Under the pieces are notes generated by a model, which was not told the origin of the DNA, did no database searches, and saw only the letters and a program-made list of their open reading frames with translations. A stretch of 64,000 nt of DNA, from contig JABSQH010000029.1 of assembly GCA_013213745.1 (NCBI GenBank), forward strand, positions 22,439-86,438. The letters are read 5' to 3'. This document shows, piece after piece, positions 1-8,447 of the stretch. Both the position numbers and the translations under genes were made by a program. Positions within the stretch are counted from its first letter, which is position 1. Every line of letters starts with the position of its first letter. Source of the DNA: Ilumatobacteraceae bacterium (GTDB taxonomy: Bacteria; Actinomycetota; Acidimicrobiia; Acidimicrobiales; Ilumatobacteraceae).

Positions 1-1665
1 GGCGGCGTTCTGCGTATCACGGTGCCAGAAGCAGTCGGCGGCCGGACGGTGATCGGCCAACTCACCGTCGACCGGGCAACCCAGCGCGGTTTTGTTGTCG
101 CCTACCCGTGTGCCGCCGGACTCCCGCAAACGGTGAACGGTCAGCCCGCCCGGTCCGATCTCAACGTCAACGGCACGATCGGACCGGTGGCCTCGAACCG
201 ACTGATCGTCGCCGCCGACGACAACGGCGACATCTGCGTATACACCCAGCGCGAGCTGGCGCTGATCGTCGACGTCAACGGCGTCACCGACGATGGGATC
301 GAGTCGTTCCCCAACGCCCGCACCGACACGCGGGTCAACGGTGTCGGCCAACAGATCGTTCCGGCGAGAAACCTGTTGCGCGTCGCAGTTCCGGCGGCCG
401 TCGGTGGCAAGACAGTGATCGGACAACTGACCGTCGATCGATCGAGTGAGCGCGGCTTCGTCACCGCGTACGGGTGCGACGACGGACTCCCACGCAACGA
501 CGAAGGAGAGATCGCCCGTTCGGACCTCAACGCCGACGGCCGCATCGGCCCAGTCGCCTCGAACCGACTGATCGTCGCCGCGGACGACGACGGCGACATC
601 TGTCTCTACACCCAACGCGCCGTGGCCCTGATCGTCGACGTCAATGCCGTGTCGACCGACACCGCAATCAGCGCGTTCCCCAACCGTCGCACCGATACTC
701 GCACCGACAGCACGCCCGCTGGTCCGGTGATCCCGCCCGAAGGCGGCGCCCCGGTCTGGCCGTCCTATGAGCTGATGCCACCGCTGGTCGGAGTTGCCGC
801 GCTGACGGGAGACCCGGCCGACAATTCCGTGACCGAGCGACCGACACTGGCGATGAAGATCGACAACTTCGGCCCGGCCCGACCCCAATGGGGTCTCGAC
901 GAAGCCGACGCGATCTTCGAGTTGAACGCCGAAGGGGTGACCCGGTTCCTCGCCCTGTTCCACACCCGCCTGCCGGACCGTGTCGGCCCTGTGCGGTCCG
1001 CACGCACCGCCGACCTCGACCTGCTGACAGGGATGAACCGGCCGGTATTCGGATTCTCGGGCGCCAACGCCGGGGTGACGGCGTGGGTCGACAGCGCATC
1101 TTCGTCTGGGGTACTCAGCGACTTCAGCGCACAGCGCAACCAGTGCTACGGGCGATCCCCCGACCGGCCAGGCCCTCACAACCTGCTGATCGATCCGACC
1201 TGCGCAGTGTTTACGGCACTCGAACGATCGACACCACCCGGTTCGGCGCAACCGATGTGGAGCATCGATGCGACCTGGGTGCCACCCGCGGAGGTCGCCG
1301 TCACGCCAACGGCGACGTTCGCCGTGCCAATGGATGCTGTCGGCATCGAGTGGACCTGGAACGGCGAGCGGTATCTGCGGTTCCAGGACGGCGAGCCGCA
1401 CCTCGCCGAATCCGGTCGGCACATCGGCGCCGACAACGTCGTGGTCATCCGCACCGAGCATCCGACGTCGATCGTCGACGCCAGGTCGCCGAACCCCCTC
1501 AGCGTCGGTACCGGCGCCGCCACGGTCCACCGCAACGGCGTCTCGTTCGATGCGACATGGTCACGGGCGACGCCATACGACCGGTTCTCGTTCTTCGACA
1601 CTGCAACGGGCCTGCCGATCCTGCTCGATCGCGGCACCACCTTCATCCATATGGCGCGGGTGTAG
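1..1665 (+). CDS. DUF3048 domain protein with N-terminal tandem repeats (5' end outside window)
   Basis: The reading frame is open from the first base, so the gene starts upstream; the GTG at 22 lies inside a repeat unit and is not a start. The visible 554 codons contain one and most of a second copy of a beta-rich repeat of about 122 residues, followed from about residue 255 by a DUF3048 domain (motifs PTLAMKIDN and RVGPVRSARTADLDLL) and by the DUF3048 C-terminal part (about 425-550, ending in GTTFIHMARV). DUF3048 proteins, such as the YerB lipoproteins, are secreted or surface proteins of unknown biochemical role. The repeat may bind the envelope, but that is a guess. The gene ends about 20 bp before the TPP riboswitch of the next operon. 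Confidence 0.9.
   Translation, partial: GGVLRITVPEAVGGRTVIGQLTVDRATQRGFVVAYPCAAGLPQTVNGQPARSDLNVNGTIGPVASNRLIVAADDNGDICVYTQRELALIVDVNGVTDDGIESFPNARTDTRVNGVGQQIVPARNLLRVAVPAAVGGKTVIGQLTVDRSSERGFVTAYGCDDGLPRNDEGEIARSDLNADGRIGPVASNRLIVAADDDGDICLYTQRAVALIVDVNAVSTDTAISAFPNRRTDTRTDSTPAGPVIPPEGGAPVWPSYELMPPLVGVAALTGDPADNSVTERPTLAMKIDNFGPARPQWGLDEADAIFELNAEGVTRFLALFHTRLPDRVGPVRSARTADLDLLTGMNRPVFGFSGANAGVTAWVDSASSSGVLSDFSAQRNQCYGRSPDRPGPHNLLIDPTCAVFTALERSTPPGSAQPMWSIDATWVPPAEVAVTPTATFAVPMDAVGIEWTWNGERYLRFQDGEPHLAESGRHIGADNVVVIRTEHPTSIVDARSPNPLSVGTGAATVHRNGVSFDATWSRATPYDRFSFFDTATGLPILLDRGTTFIHMARV
10..700 (+). repeat. Intragenic tandem duplication, two units of 366 nt
   Basis: Unit one (10-375) and unit two (376 to about 700) encode closely similar segments, each starting LR-V-VP-AVGG-TVIGQLTVDR and containing RSDLN, GPVASNRLIVAADD and TDTR. 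The 366-nt period is exactly 122 codons. The first unit begins at the window edge, so more copies may lie upstream. Confidence 0.85.
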
Positions 1666-1683
1666 CTACACTCGGGTCAACCC

Positions 1684-1770
1684 AGGGGAGCTCGTTGGAT
1701 CGACGGGCTGAGAGGGCGGACGCCTCCGCCGACCCGTGAACCTGATCCGGGTAATGCCGGCGGAGGGAGC
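1684..1770 (+). promoter_or_regulatory. TPP riboswitch (THI element)
   Basis: The leader of the thiamine operon carries the two signature blocks of the TPP aptamer. GGGCTGAGAGGG at about 1705 is followed by a GGCGGA-CGCC-TCCGCC hairpin, then CCTGATCCGGGTAATGCCGG at 1741-1760. The Shine-Dalgarno GGAGGG (1762-1767) directly follows the last conserved block and lies five bases before the ATG. This arrangement suggests that ligand binding closes the ribosome site, so control at translation is more likely than termination; that part is inference. Confidence 0.95.
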
Positions 1771-1771
1771 A

Positions 1772-2521
1772 ATGAACGAATCCATCGTCATCATCACCGG
1801 GTCGGCGCCGTTGGCACCTGCTGCGGTCGACACGATCCCCGACGAAGCCATCGTGCTCGCGGTCGACGGCGGGCTCGACCACGCACTCGCCGCCGGGGTG
1901 CAACCCTCTGGCCTGATCGGTGACCTCGACTCGGTCACCGAGCCAAGCCTGGTGTGGGCCGCGCGTAACGCAACGATCGATCGTCACCCGACAGACAAGG
2001 ACCAGACCGATACCGAGCTCGCACTCGCGTTCGCCGTGGCGATGACACCCGACCGGTTGATGCTGGTCGGCGGCGGCGATCGCCTCGACCACACGATCGC
2101 CGCCCTCGGCGCGCTCGGCGCTCCTGCGTTGACGAGCATCCCGACCATCGAAGCGTGGTGGGGAGACCAGCACGTACGCGTCATCCACGGTCCTGGTGCG
2201 GCTTCACTCGAGCTCGTCCCTGGCTCCACGCTGTCGCTGCTCGCACTACATGGCACATGCCGAGCGGTGTCGATCTCCGGTGTCCGCTGGCCGCTCGACG
2301 AGGTCGAGCTGGCGCCGGTCGTCGGCCATGGCGTCAGCAACGAGGTCGGCGATGACGGCGTGATCGACGTCCAGCTGTCCGCAGGCGTGCTGACCGTTTT
2401 CGACCGTCCGCGACTGGCGACCGACTCACCACCGACATCGGCCGGCACCGCGCCCACGACGACAACAGCCACAACCCCAACCACGACCAGTTCAGACGAC
2501 AGCACGGAGACCACCGCATGA
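1772..2521 (+). CDS. thiN: Thiamine pyrophosphokinase-like protein
   Basis: This cytoplasmic enzyme would transfer pyrophosphate from ATP to imported thiamine, giving TPP. Family motifs are visible: VDGG (31-34), GDLDS (50-54), PTDKDQTD (73-80) and GGGDRLDH (100-107), which form the Mg-ATP and thiamine sites. The ATG at 1772 follows the riboswitch Shine-Dalgarno GGAGGG; an upstream in-frame start at 1736 lies inside the aptamer and is rejected. The last 30 or so residues are a Thr/Ser-rich tail that the catalytic fold does not need, resembling a secreted-protein linker. The stop overlaps the next ATG (ATGA). First gene of thiN-thiB-thiP-thiQ. Confidence 0.93.
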   Translation: MNESIVIITGSAPLAPAAVDTIPDEAIVLAVDGGLDHALAAGVQPSGLIGDLDSVTEPSLVWAARNATIDRHPTDKDQTDTELALAFAVAMTPDRLMLVGGGDRLDHTIAALGALGAPALTSIPTIEAWWGDQHVRVIHGPGAASLELVPGSTLSLLALHGTCRAVSISGVRWPLDEVELAPVVGHGVSNEVGDDGVIDVQLSAGVLTVFDRPRLATDSPPTSAGTAPTTTTATTPTTTSSDDSTETTA

Positions 2522-3681
2522 CCACCCCCCGACTCCTCGCCGCCGTTGCGGCGACCGCCCTGATCGCTGCCTCCTGCAGCGCCGACACCAGCGACACCGG
2601 CGCCACGACCACCGCGGCAGATGACTCATCGACTGCCTCGACCGACGCGCCATCGACTGCGTCGACCGAGGCACCATCGACTGCGTCGACCGCGGAGTCA
2701 TCGACGGACGCGACGACGATCACGTTGGTGACCTACGACTCGTTCCCCGCTGCGGACACGAGCCTCAACGACGCACTGGCCGCGTTCACCGCCGACACCG
2801 GGATCGGCGTCGACATCCTCGTGGCGGGCGACACCGGCACCATGGTCTCGAAGGCGGCGCTCACGGCGGGCAATCCGGAAGGCGACGTCATGTGGGGCGT
2901 CGACAACACGTTCCTGTCGCGGGCGCTCGACGCCGAGATCTTCGAGCCGTACTCGACTTCGGTCGAGCTCCCAGCCGAACTCGTCGACCTGGCGCCCAAC
3001 GGTGAGGTCACGCCCGTCGACTTCGGCGACGTGTGCATCAACTACGACATCGGTTGGTTCGCCGACAATGGTCTCGAACCACCGTCATCGCTCGACGACC
3101 TCGCTGACCCGGCCTACGCCGATCTCCTCGTCGTGCAGAATCCAGCAACCAGTTCGCCGGGGTTCGCGTTCTTCCTGGCCACCGTCGACGAGTACGGCGA
3201 GGATGGTTGGAGCGACTACTGGACTGCGCTGAGTGACAACGGGGTCGCCGTCGTCGACGGATGGACCGACGCGTACTACGGCGACTTCACGTGGGCGGGT
3301 GGCGGCGATCGCCCGATCGTCGTGTCGTACGGATCGAGCCCACCGGCCGAAGTGCTCTTTGCCGATCCACCCGTCGACACCGCCCCGACCGGTGTCGTCG
3401 AGAGCACCTGCTTCCGCCAGGTCGAGTTCGTGGGCGTGCTCGCCGGCACCGACGCCCCCGACGAAGCGCAAGCGTTGGTCGACTTCCTCGTGAGCGACGC
3501 ATTCCAGTCCGAGCTGGCCCTCAACCTATTCGTGTACCCGGCGGCTCCGACCGTGGAGCTCCCCCAAGAGTTCGTGGACTACGCCGTGGTCGCCGAGAGC
3601 CCGCGTTCGGTCGATCCGACGACGATCGAGTCGAATCGCGAGGCGTGGATCGACGAATGGACCGAGCTGGTGCTCGGGTGA
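2518..3681 (+). CDS. thiB: Thiamine ABC transporter substrate-binding lipoprotein
   Basis: The 387-residue protein begins with a lipoprotein signal peptide whose lipobox IAASC places the acylated cysteine at residue 20. A low-complexity Ser/Thr linker follows to about residue 65, and then an extracellular solute-binding domain beginning TLVTYDSFP, typical of the TbpA/ThiB family; GDVMWGVDNTFLSRALD also matches the family. It should capture thiamine, or thiamine phosphates, outside the membrane and hand it to ThiP/ThiQ. The ATG overlaps the thiN stop and its stop overlaps the thiP GTG, so translation is coupled. Confidence 0.93.
   Translation: MTTPRLLAAVAATALIAASCSADTSDTGATTTAADDSSTASTDAPSTASTEAPSTASTAESSTDATTITLVTYDSFPAADTSLNDALAAFTADTGIGVDILVAGDTGTMVSKAALTAGNPEGDVMWGVDNTFLSRALDAEIFEPYSTSVELPAELVDLAPNGEVTPVDFGDVCINYDIGWFADNGLEPPSSLDDLADPAYADLLVVQNPATSSPGFAFFLATVDEYGEDGWSDYWTALSDNGVAVVDGWTDAYYGDFTWAGGGDRPIVVSYGSSPPAEVLFADPPVDTAPTGVVESTCFRQVEFVGVLAGTDAPDEAQALVDFLVSDAFQSELALNLFVYPAAPTVELPQEFVDYAVVAESPRSVDPTTIESNREAWIDEWTELVLG
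2626..2697 (+). repeat. 24-nt minisatellite inside thiB (three units)
   Basis: Three adjacent 24-nt units (2626-2649, 2650-2673, 2674-2697) share the core CATCGACTGC and encode the repeated linker PSTASTEA. The linker separates the lipid anchor from the binding domain, and such repeats can vary in copy number without breaking the frame. Confidence 0.85.
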
Positions 3682-5270
3682 ACCGACCGCCGGCGTGGTT
3701 GGTCGCGGCACTGGCTGCGGTCCCGACCACTGCGCTGGCGCTGTTCTATCTCTGGCCGCTGGGCACGCTGTTCACCGAGACGCTCGGGGCCGACGCCGTT
3801 GCCGACACACTGCGCCGCGCCACGACGCGTGAGGTTCTGTGGTTCACGTTTTGGCAGGCGGTGGCATCGACGGGCGCCACGCTCGTCGTCGGATTGATCC
3901 CGGCGTGGCTGGTTGCCCGTTACGAGTTCCGCGGACGGGGCTCACTGCTCGGAGCGGTGACCGCCGTGTTCGTGCTCCCGACCGTGGTGGTCGGCGGTGC
4001 GGTGCTCGCCGTGTTGCCGGCGTCGATCGAGCGCAGCACCTGCGCGATCATCGTCGCCCACGTGCTGTTCAACATCGCGGTGGTCGTCCGACTGGTCGGC
4101 GCGCTGTGGGAACGCCTCCCGACAGACCTCTCCGCCGCTGCAGCAACGCTGGGAGCCGGTCCGCTCGACACGATGCGTCATGTCACGCTTCCCCTGCTGC
4201 GGCCGGCGCTGCTGGCCACTGCCAGCGCGGTGTTCGTCCTCACGTTCACCTCGTTCGGCGTGATCCGCGTCGTCGGAGCGCCCGGGACGCGAACGATCGA
4301 GGTCGAGGTGTGGCGCCGAGCAACGCAGCTCGGCGACATTCCCGGTGCATCGGCATTGACGATCGTGCAGCTCCTCGTGCTGGGCCTCGTGCTCGCCGCG
4401 ACCGGCCTCCTGCAGCGGCGCTGGACGACGTCGCTCGACCTCGCGCCGACGCACCGACGACGGCCGCGGACCCGCCGCGAGCGCAGCCTCGTGACCGCCA
4501 TCGGCCTGACCACGGCAGCCGTGGTCATCGTTCCGATTGCGGCAATGGTCATCGCCTCGTTTTCGTCGCCCACCGGATGGACCACCGCTGGGTGGACCGA
4601 CCTCGACGGTGGTGAGATCCGCCCCGGACTGCGCGTCGGCATCGACCCGGTTGCGGCAGTGACCGCTTCGCTGCGGTTCGCCGCGTGGGCGACGCTGTTC
4701 GCCGTCCTGATCGGCGGTCTGGCCTCGCTGGCCATCACCGCCGCTCAACGTGCGGGGCGCCTCCTCGACATCGGTCTGACGCTGCCGATCGCCACCTCCG
4801 CGGTCACGATCGGACTCGGCCTGCTGATCACCTTCGACACACCGCCGGTCGACTGGCGCGCCGAGTGGTGGCTCGTCCCGGTCGGCCAGGCTCTCGTCGC
4901 GGTGCCGTTCGTCGTCCGGGCAATCGTGCCCTCACTGCGGGCGATCGATCCCCAGCTACGCGCTGCGGCCAGCACGCTCGGTGCGGCGCCGAGCCGCGCC
5001 TGGCGCGAGGTCGTCCTCCCGATGGCGTGGCGCCCACTCCTGGCGGCCGCGGGACTTGCTGGCGCGATCTCACTCGGCGAGTTCGGGGCCACCAGCATGT
5101 TGTCGCGGAGCGGCAACGAGACGCTGCCAATTGCGATCGAGCGTCTGCTCGGACGCACCGGCGCGACGCTCCAGGCACAGGGCTACGCGTTGGCCTCGAT
5201 CCTCGCGCTGGTCACCGGCCTCCTGATGATCATCGCCGAGCGAGGTACCGGGCGGACCGGCGAGCGATGA
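3678..5270 (+). CDS. thiP: Thiamine ABC transporter permease (fused double permease)
   Basis: About 530 residues with roughly twelve hydrophobic helices form two concatenated binding-protein-dependent permease domains, the usual ThiP arrangement. Two EAA loops that contact the ATPase are visible: AAATLGAGPLDTMRHVTLP in the first half and AASTLGAAPSRAWREVVLP in the second. The GTG at 3678 overlaps the thiB stop (GTGA) and gives the expected N-terminus; the frame is open far upstream, but that part lies inside thiB. The stop overlaps the thiQ ATG. It forms the membrane channel of the thiamine importer. Confidence 0.93.
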   Translation: MNRPPAWLVAALAAVPTTALALFYLWPLGTLFTETLGADAVADTLRRATTREVLWFTFWQAVASTGATLVVGLIPAWLVARYEFRGRGSLLGAVTAVFVLPTVVVGGAVLAVLPASIERSTCAIIVAHVLFNIAVVVRLVGALWERLPTDLSAAAATLGAGPLDTMRHVTLPLLRPALLATASAVFVLTFTSFGVIRVVGAPGTRTIEVEVWRRATQLGDIPGASALTIVQLLVLGLVLAATGLLQRRWTTSLDLAPTHRRRPRTRRERSLVTAIGLTTAAVVIVPIAAMVIASFSSPTGWTTAGWTDLDGGEIRPGLRVGIDPVAAVTASLRFAAWATLFAVLIGGLASLAITAAQRAGRLLDIGLTLPIATSAVTIGLGLLITFDTPPVDWRAEWWLVPVGQALVAVPFVVRAIVPSLRAIDPQLRAAASTLGAAPSRAWREVVLPMAWRPLLAAAGLAGAISLGEFGATSMLSRSGNETLPIAIERLLGRTGATLQAQGYALASILALVTGLLMIIAERGTGRTGER

Positions 5271-5941
5271 GTACTCGCGCCCACTCCATGCATGCCGACG
5301 ACGTCGTCGTCCGCTTCGCAGACACCAACGTGCTCGATCGAGTGACCTTGCGAATCGACGCAGGTGTGATCGTCGCCCTCGTCGGCCCATCGGGAAGCGG
5401 CAAGAGCACACTGCTCCGAGTGATCGCCGGCATCATCGCTGCCGATGGCGGCCGCATCGCCATCGACGACGTCGACGTCACCGAGCTGCCGACGCATCGG
5501 CGCGGCGTCGGGATGGTGTTCCAGGACAACCAGTTGTTTCCGCATCGCAGCGTGGTCGACAACGCTGCGTTCGCACTGCAGATGCGCGGCATCCCCAAGC
5601 GAGAACGGCGAACGATTGCTGCGGAGTGGCTGGAGCGCGTCGGCCTGGCAGGATTCGGCGACCGCCGTGTACAGGGATTGTCAGGCGGAGAAGCAAAACG
5701 CGTCGCCTTGGCCCGCACGCTCGCGGCTGAGCCCAAGGTGGTGCTGCTCGACGAGCCGCTCACCGGGCTCGATCGCGATCTCCACGACCGATTAGCGGGT
5801 GACCTCGCTCAGCTCTTACGCGACACGTCGACGACGGCACTGCTCGTCACCCACGACCACAACGAGGCGGCGGTCATCGCCGACCGAACGGTGGCCCTCG
5901 CCGACCTCCAAGCAACACGTTCATCGGGCGAGGCCCGGTAA
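5267..5941 (+). CDS. thiQ: Thiamine ABC transporter ATP-binding protein
   Basis: A 224-residue ABC ATPase with Walker A GPSGSGKST (40-48), Q-loop FQDNQLFPH, signature LSGGEAKRVALAR and Walker B VVLLDEP, followed by a switch histidine in LLVTHDH. The ATG at 5267 overlaps the thiP stop (ATGA), which is why this start is chosen over the longer open frame upstream. Position and size match ThiQ, which energises ThiBP. The signature has EAK where EQQ or ERQ is usual, a mild deviation. Last gene of the riboswitch-controlled operon; an intrinsic terminator lies 44 bp downstream. Confidence 0.92.
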   Translation: MSTRAHSMHADDVVVRFADTNVLDRVTLRIDAGVIVALVGPSGSGKSTLLRVIAGIIAADGGRIAIDDVDVTELPTHRRGVGMVFQDNQLFPHRSVVDNAAFALQMRGIPKRERRTIAAEWLERVGLAGFGDRRVQGLSGGEAKRVALARTLAAEPKVVLLDEPLTGLDRDLHDRLAGDLAQLLRDTSTTALLVTHDHNEAAVIADRTVALADLQATRSSGEAR

Positions 5942-5984
5942 CAGGCCCAAATTCGGGCCCGGGAATGAGCCACGAACAATCAGT

Positions 5985-6004
5985 AGACCTTTGGTCTTGT
6001 TTTT
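5985..6004 (+). terminator. Intrinsic terminator of the thiamine operon
   Basis: The stem AGACC (5985-5989) pairs with GGTCT (5993-5997) across a TTT loop and is followed by TGTTTTT. It lies just after thiQ, so it should end the thiN-thiQ transcript. A second, weaker hairpin (GGCCC-GGGCC, about 5944-5959) precedes it. Confidence 0.75.
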
Positions 6005-6064
6005 CGGCGCTGTTCAGGCGGTCCAAAACGGCGATCGGTCAGCGACGACGTCGACATCGACCTG

Positions 6065-6403
6065 TTGTCCTCCAACGCCAAGATCGAAATCGACGCCGAC
6101 CTTGGTACGTCGGGCACCATCTTTGAACTCGACGTCGACACCGATTGGCTGCTCCCCCCTGGCACATACGTCGAGCCGACGATCGCCGGCGATGTCACGG
6201 TGGCGTACGACGAGTCGCAGCGGACGTTCCGGTCGGCGGACCTGCTCGATGGCTGGGCGATCTCCAGCCAGAGCGGCAGCGGCACCGACATCACCATGAC
6301 GATCACCGATCAGTCGACGAGCGACACCGTGCGTATCACGGCGAAGATCGACGATGGCAAGGTCGACGTGGAAAACCGCACCCGGGTAGCGCTCGCCCGC
6401 TGA
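6065..6403 (+). CDS. Hypothetical protein, possibly a 5'-truncated remnant
   Basis: The frame encodes an acidic, beta-rich protein of at most about 130 residues (pieces: LSSNAKIEIDADLG, TFRSADLLDGWAISSQSG, DDGKVDVENRT). The only start-like codons are TTG at 6065 and CTG at 6062. No ribosome site is seen and the frame stays open back into the thiamine-operon terminator. It reads like the C-terminal half of a conserved protein whose 5' part was lost, but it may be a real small protein with a weak start. I do not recognise the family. Confidence 0.35.
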   Translation: MSSNAKIEIDADLGTSGTIFELDVDTDWLLPPGTYVEPTIAGDVTVAYDESQRTFRSADLLDGWAISSQSGSGTDITMTITDQSTSDTVRITAKIDDGKVDVENRTRVALAR

Positions 6404-6501
6404 TGCGAGCACGCGTGCCGCCCGGCGGATTTCCGCTGGGCGGTTCGGCGCGCCCATGTCGATGTGTCCGAGCCCGCGATCGTCAACTCTGGAGATGCCC
6501 A

Positions 6502-6771
6502 TTGTCCACGTCCGCCCACGCCACCCGCCTCCGCCAGCGGGTCGACGACCTGCGCCGATTCGCTGAGCAACTCGATCACACGCCCGCCGCAGACGTCGAT
6601 CGATTGGCCGGCGACGACACCTGGCGTGGGCGCCGGCCGGCACTGTGCCGATTCGTCCTGCGCATCAACCTTGCGCAACTACACGCGGCAGCCGACGACC
6701 TGCGATGGCAGGCGCTGCTACTGGAACAGCAAGCCGACCAACTCGACGCGCTCGCTGCGCTTGCCTCGTGA
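6502..6771 (+). CDS. Small helical hypothetical protein (partner of the next gene)
   Basis: This 89-residue protein is Ala/Leu/Arg-rich and predicted to be entirely helical, with heptad-like segments (RLRQRVDDLRRFAEQLDH, LLEQQADQLDALAAL). The start chosen is TTG at 6502, which has a good Shine-Dalgarno (GGAG at 6491-6494, seven bases upstream). Its stop overlaps the GTG of the next gene, so the two are translationally coupled and probably interact. Size and helix content recall WXG100-type small proteins, but no WXG motif is present, so no function is assigned. Confidence 0.7.
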   Translation: MSTSAHATRLRQRVDDLRRFAEQLDHTPAADVDRLAGDDTWRGRRPALCRFVLRINLAQLHAAADDLRWQALLLEQQADQLDALAALAS

Positions 6772-8417
6772 CGTGGTCGGCTCTGCTGGCGGGCTACGAC
6801 CCGGTGGCGATCAGCCGCCTTCGTCGGACGGTGTTCAGCGCAGTCGATGCCCTCCATGCGCTGCGGTGCGACGACCCACTCGCGGAGCACGCCCGCTCCG
6901 CAGTCCGCCTGACCCAGCAGAATCTTCAGGACCATTGGTTGGCGTTGCTCGAAGAGATCATGCGCAGTGATGCGATGATTGCGTGGACCGCAGCAGCGAA
7001 CGACCCGGCCCGCGCGGCGTCGGCATCACTACAGCGATGGATCGCCGATCGCGCCATCGGGCCGCCAGCCGGCCTGTTCGCACTGGCCGAGGACGCCGAC
7101 CTGCTCAGCCTCCTTGCGGCGATCGACTTTCCCCTCGACTCGCAGGGCCGGTTCGACGCTGCTGCGATCGCCGTCGACCAAGCGCTCGTCGACGAGATCG
7201 GCTTCCGCGCCACGGACCCTCGCTTCGCCGGCGAGTTGGCCGACATGGCGCTCACCAACGCCACATCGGTTGCCGCGCTCGCAGCCGTGCTCCCCGATAC
7301 GGCGCTGACAACGATCGCTGCACGCCTCTTGACCAACGTGTCGTGGGTCGACGACGCGCCCACGGCGGCCAGCGCCCACGGTGCGAGCGCCGTGGTCGGG
7401 CAACTGGCCGCCGACGACCCGGCGTCGCTGCTGTCGGTGCTCACCGATCGCAACATCCTGACGACCCTCGGCACATGGCCGATGCTCGACCAGGAGATCG
7501 TCGCTGGCGCGATCGGCAGAGCGTTGCATGACACCGTGATCGCCGAACCCGGGCTCTTCGATCGGGGCCTCGACGCAATCGCAGCGATCGCCGCGCTGGC
7601 CCCGACGACGTTCGACGACGGGATGCTGCCGGGCCTGGCGACCGGCATCGCCGCTGCGCTACCTGCGTACCTCCCCGCCATCGGGCCAGCAATCAGAAAC
7701 GAAGGCCCTGAACCGGTGCGCGTGCTCGGCACGGATGGACCGCGGACGCTGGCAACCTACGACGAGCTTCGCGAATTGGTCGGTGCGCTCGGGCGCGACG
7801 ACGAAGCACTGGTGATCGTGGCTACCAGCCTCGCCGCCTACACGACCGACGTGGTCCACGAGGTGGGACCCGATCTCGCAACGGCCCCGGGGGTCGAATA
7901 CCCGGCGCAAGTTGCCGACCTGGTGCGCGACGCGCTCGACGACGAGCACCGTGAGGCGACAGCAGCCGCGGCCGCCTCGATCGCCGCTCAGCAACGGCGC
8001 AGCTCCCTGCTCGGCACCGCAGCGAACGTCTTCATCGACGCCACCCGGGTCTCGCGCGTGCTGCGCACGGCCACCTCGATCGGGCTCGGGCTGACCGAGT
8101 CCACGACACCGAGCAGCGCCGCCGCGCGCCCCGATCGATCGGTCACTGCCGAGATCTACGACACCATCACCGTCGAGGCGCTCCGGGTGGCGGCAGCTGC
8201 CGAGCAGCTCGAGCTCGACCCGACCGACCGCGAGGCGCTCGGCGCCGCCATTGCACTGGTCGACGCCGCCGGCGACGACCTGGGGGTTCGTCGGCGGGCG
8301 ATCATCGATGCCGAGTACGTCGCACTCCACGTTCCTGCTGTGGCTGCGTTCCTGAATGCCGCCCGCCAGCGCAGCGGCGTCGACGAGCTCCGCGAAGACC
8401 GTCGGCCCGACGACTGA
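6768..8417 (+). CDS. Large Ala-rich helical hypothetical protein
   Basis: A 549-residue protein, strongly Ala/Asp-rich and mostly helical, with no signal peptide and no convincing membrane helix. GTG at 6768 overlaps the stop of the small upstream gene (GTGA), which fixes the start. Blocks such as LLSVLTDRNILTTLGTWP and the repeated LAALxP pattern suggest a stack of helical hairpins. The last 80 residues are charged. The pairing of a small helical protein with a large helical scaffold loosely resembles type VII-secretion-associated gene pairs, but nothing else here supports that. Function unknown. Confidence 0.75.
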   Translation: MTWSALLAGYDPVAISRLRRTVFSAVDALHALRCDDPLAEHARSAVRLTQQNLQDHWLALLEEIMRSDAMIAWTAAANDPARAASASLQRWIADRAIGPPAGLFALAEDADLLSLLAAIDFPLDSQGRFDAAAIAVDQALVDEIGFRATDPRFAGELADMALTNATSVAALAAVLPDTALTTIAARLLTNVSWVDDAPTAASAHGASAVVGQLAADDPASLLSVLTDRNILTTLGTWPMLDQEIVAGAIGRALHDTVIAEPGLFDRGLDAIAAIAALAPTTFDDGMLPGLATGIAAALPAYLPAIGPAIRNEGPEPVRVLGTDGPRTLATYDELRELVGALGRDDEALVIVATSLAAYTTDVVHEVGPDLATAPGVEYPAQVADLVRDALDDEHREATAAAAASIAAQQRRSSLLGTAANVFIDATRVSRVLRTATSIGLGLTESTTPSSAAARPDRSVTAEIYDTITVEALRVAAAAEQLELDPTDREALGAAIALVDAAGDDLGVRRRAIIDAEYVALHVPAVAAFLNAARQRSGVDELREDRRPDD

Positions 8418-8447
8418 CCACCGATCCAGCCGCCAACGACAACGGGC

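Noticed and set aside
1736..1771. Start codon of thiN at 1736
   Set aside because: It lies inside the TPP aptamer; ATG 1772 has the Shine-Dalgarno.
3261..3677. Extending thiP upstream to 3261
   Set aside because: That stretch is the alternate frame of thiB; GTG 3678 gives the family N-terminus and the usual 4-bp overlap.
5942..5963. GGCCC-GGGCC hairpin right after thiQ as the main terminator
   Set aside because: It lacks a T tract; the hairpin at 5985-6004 has one.
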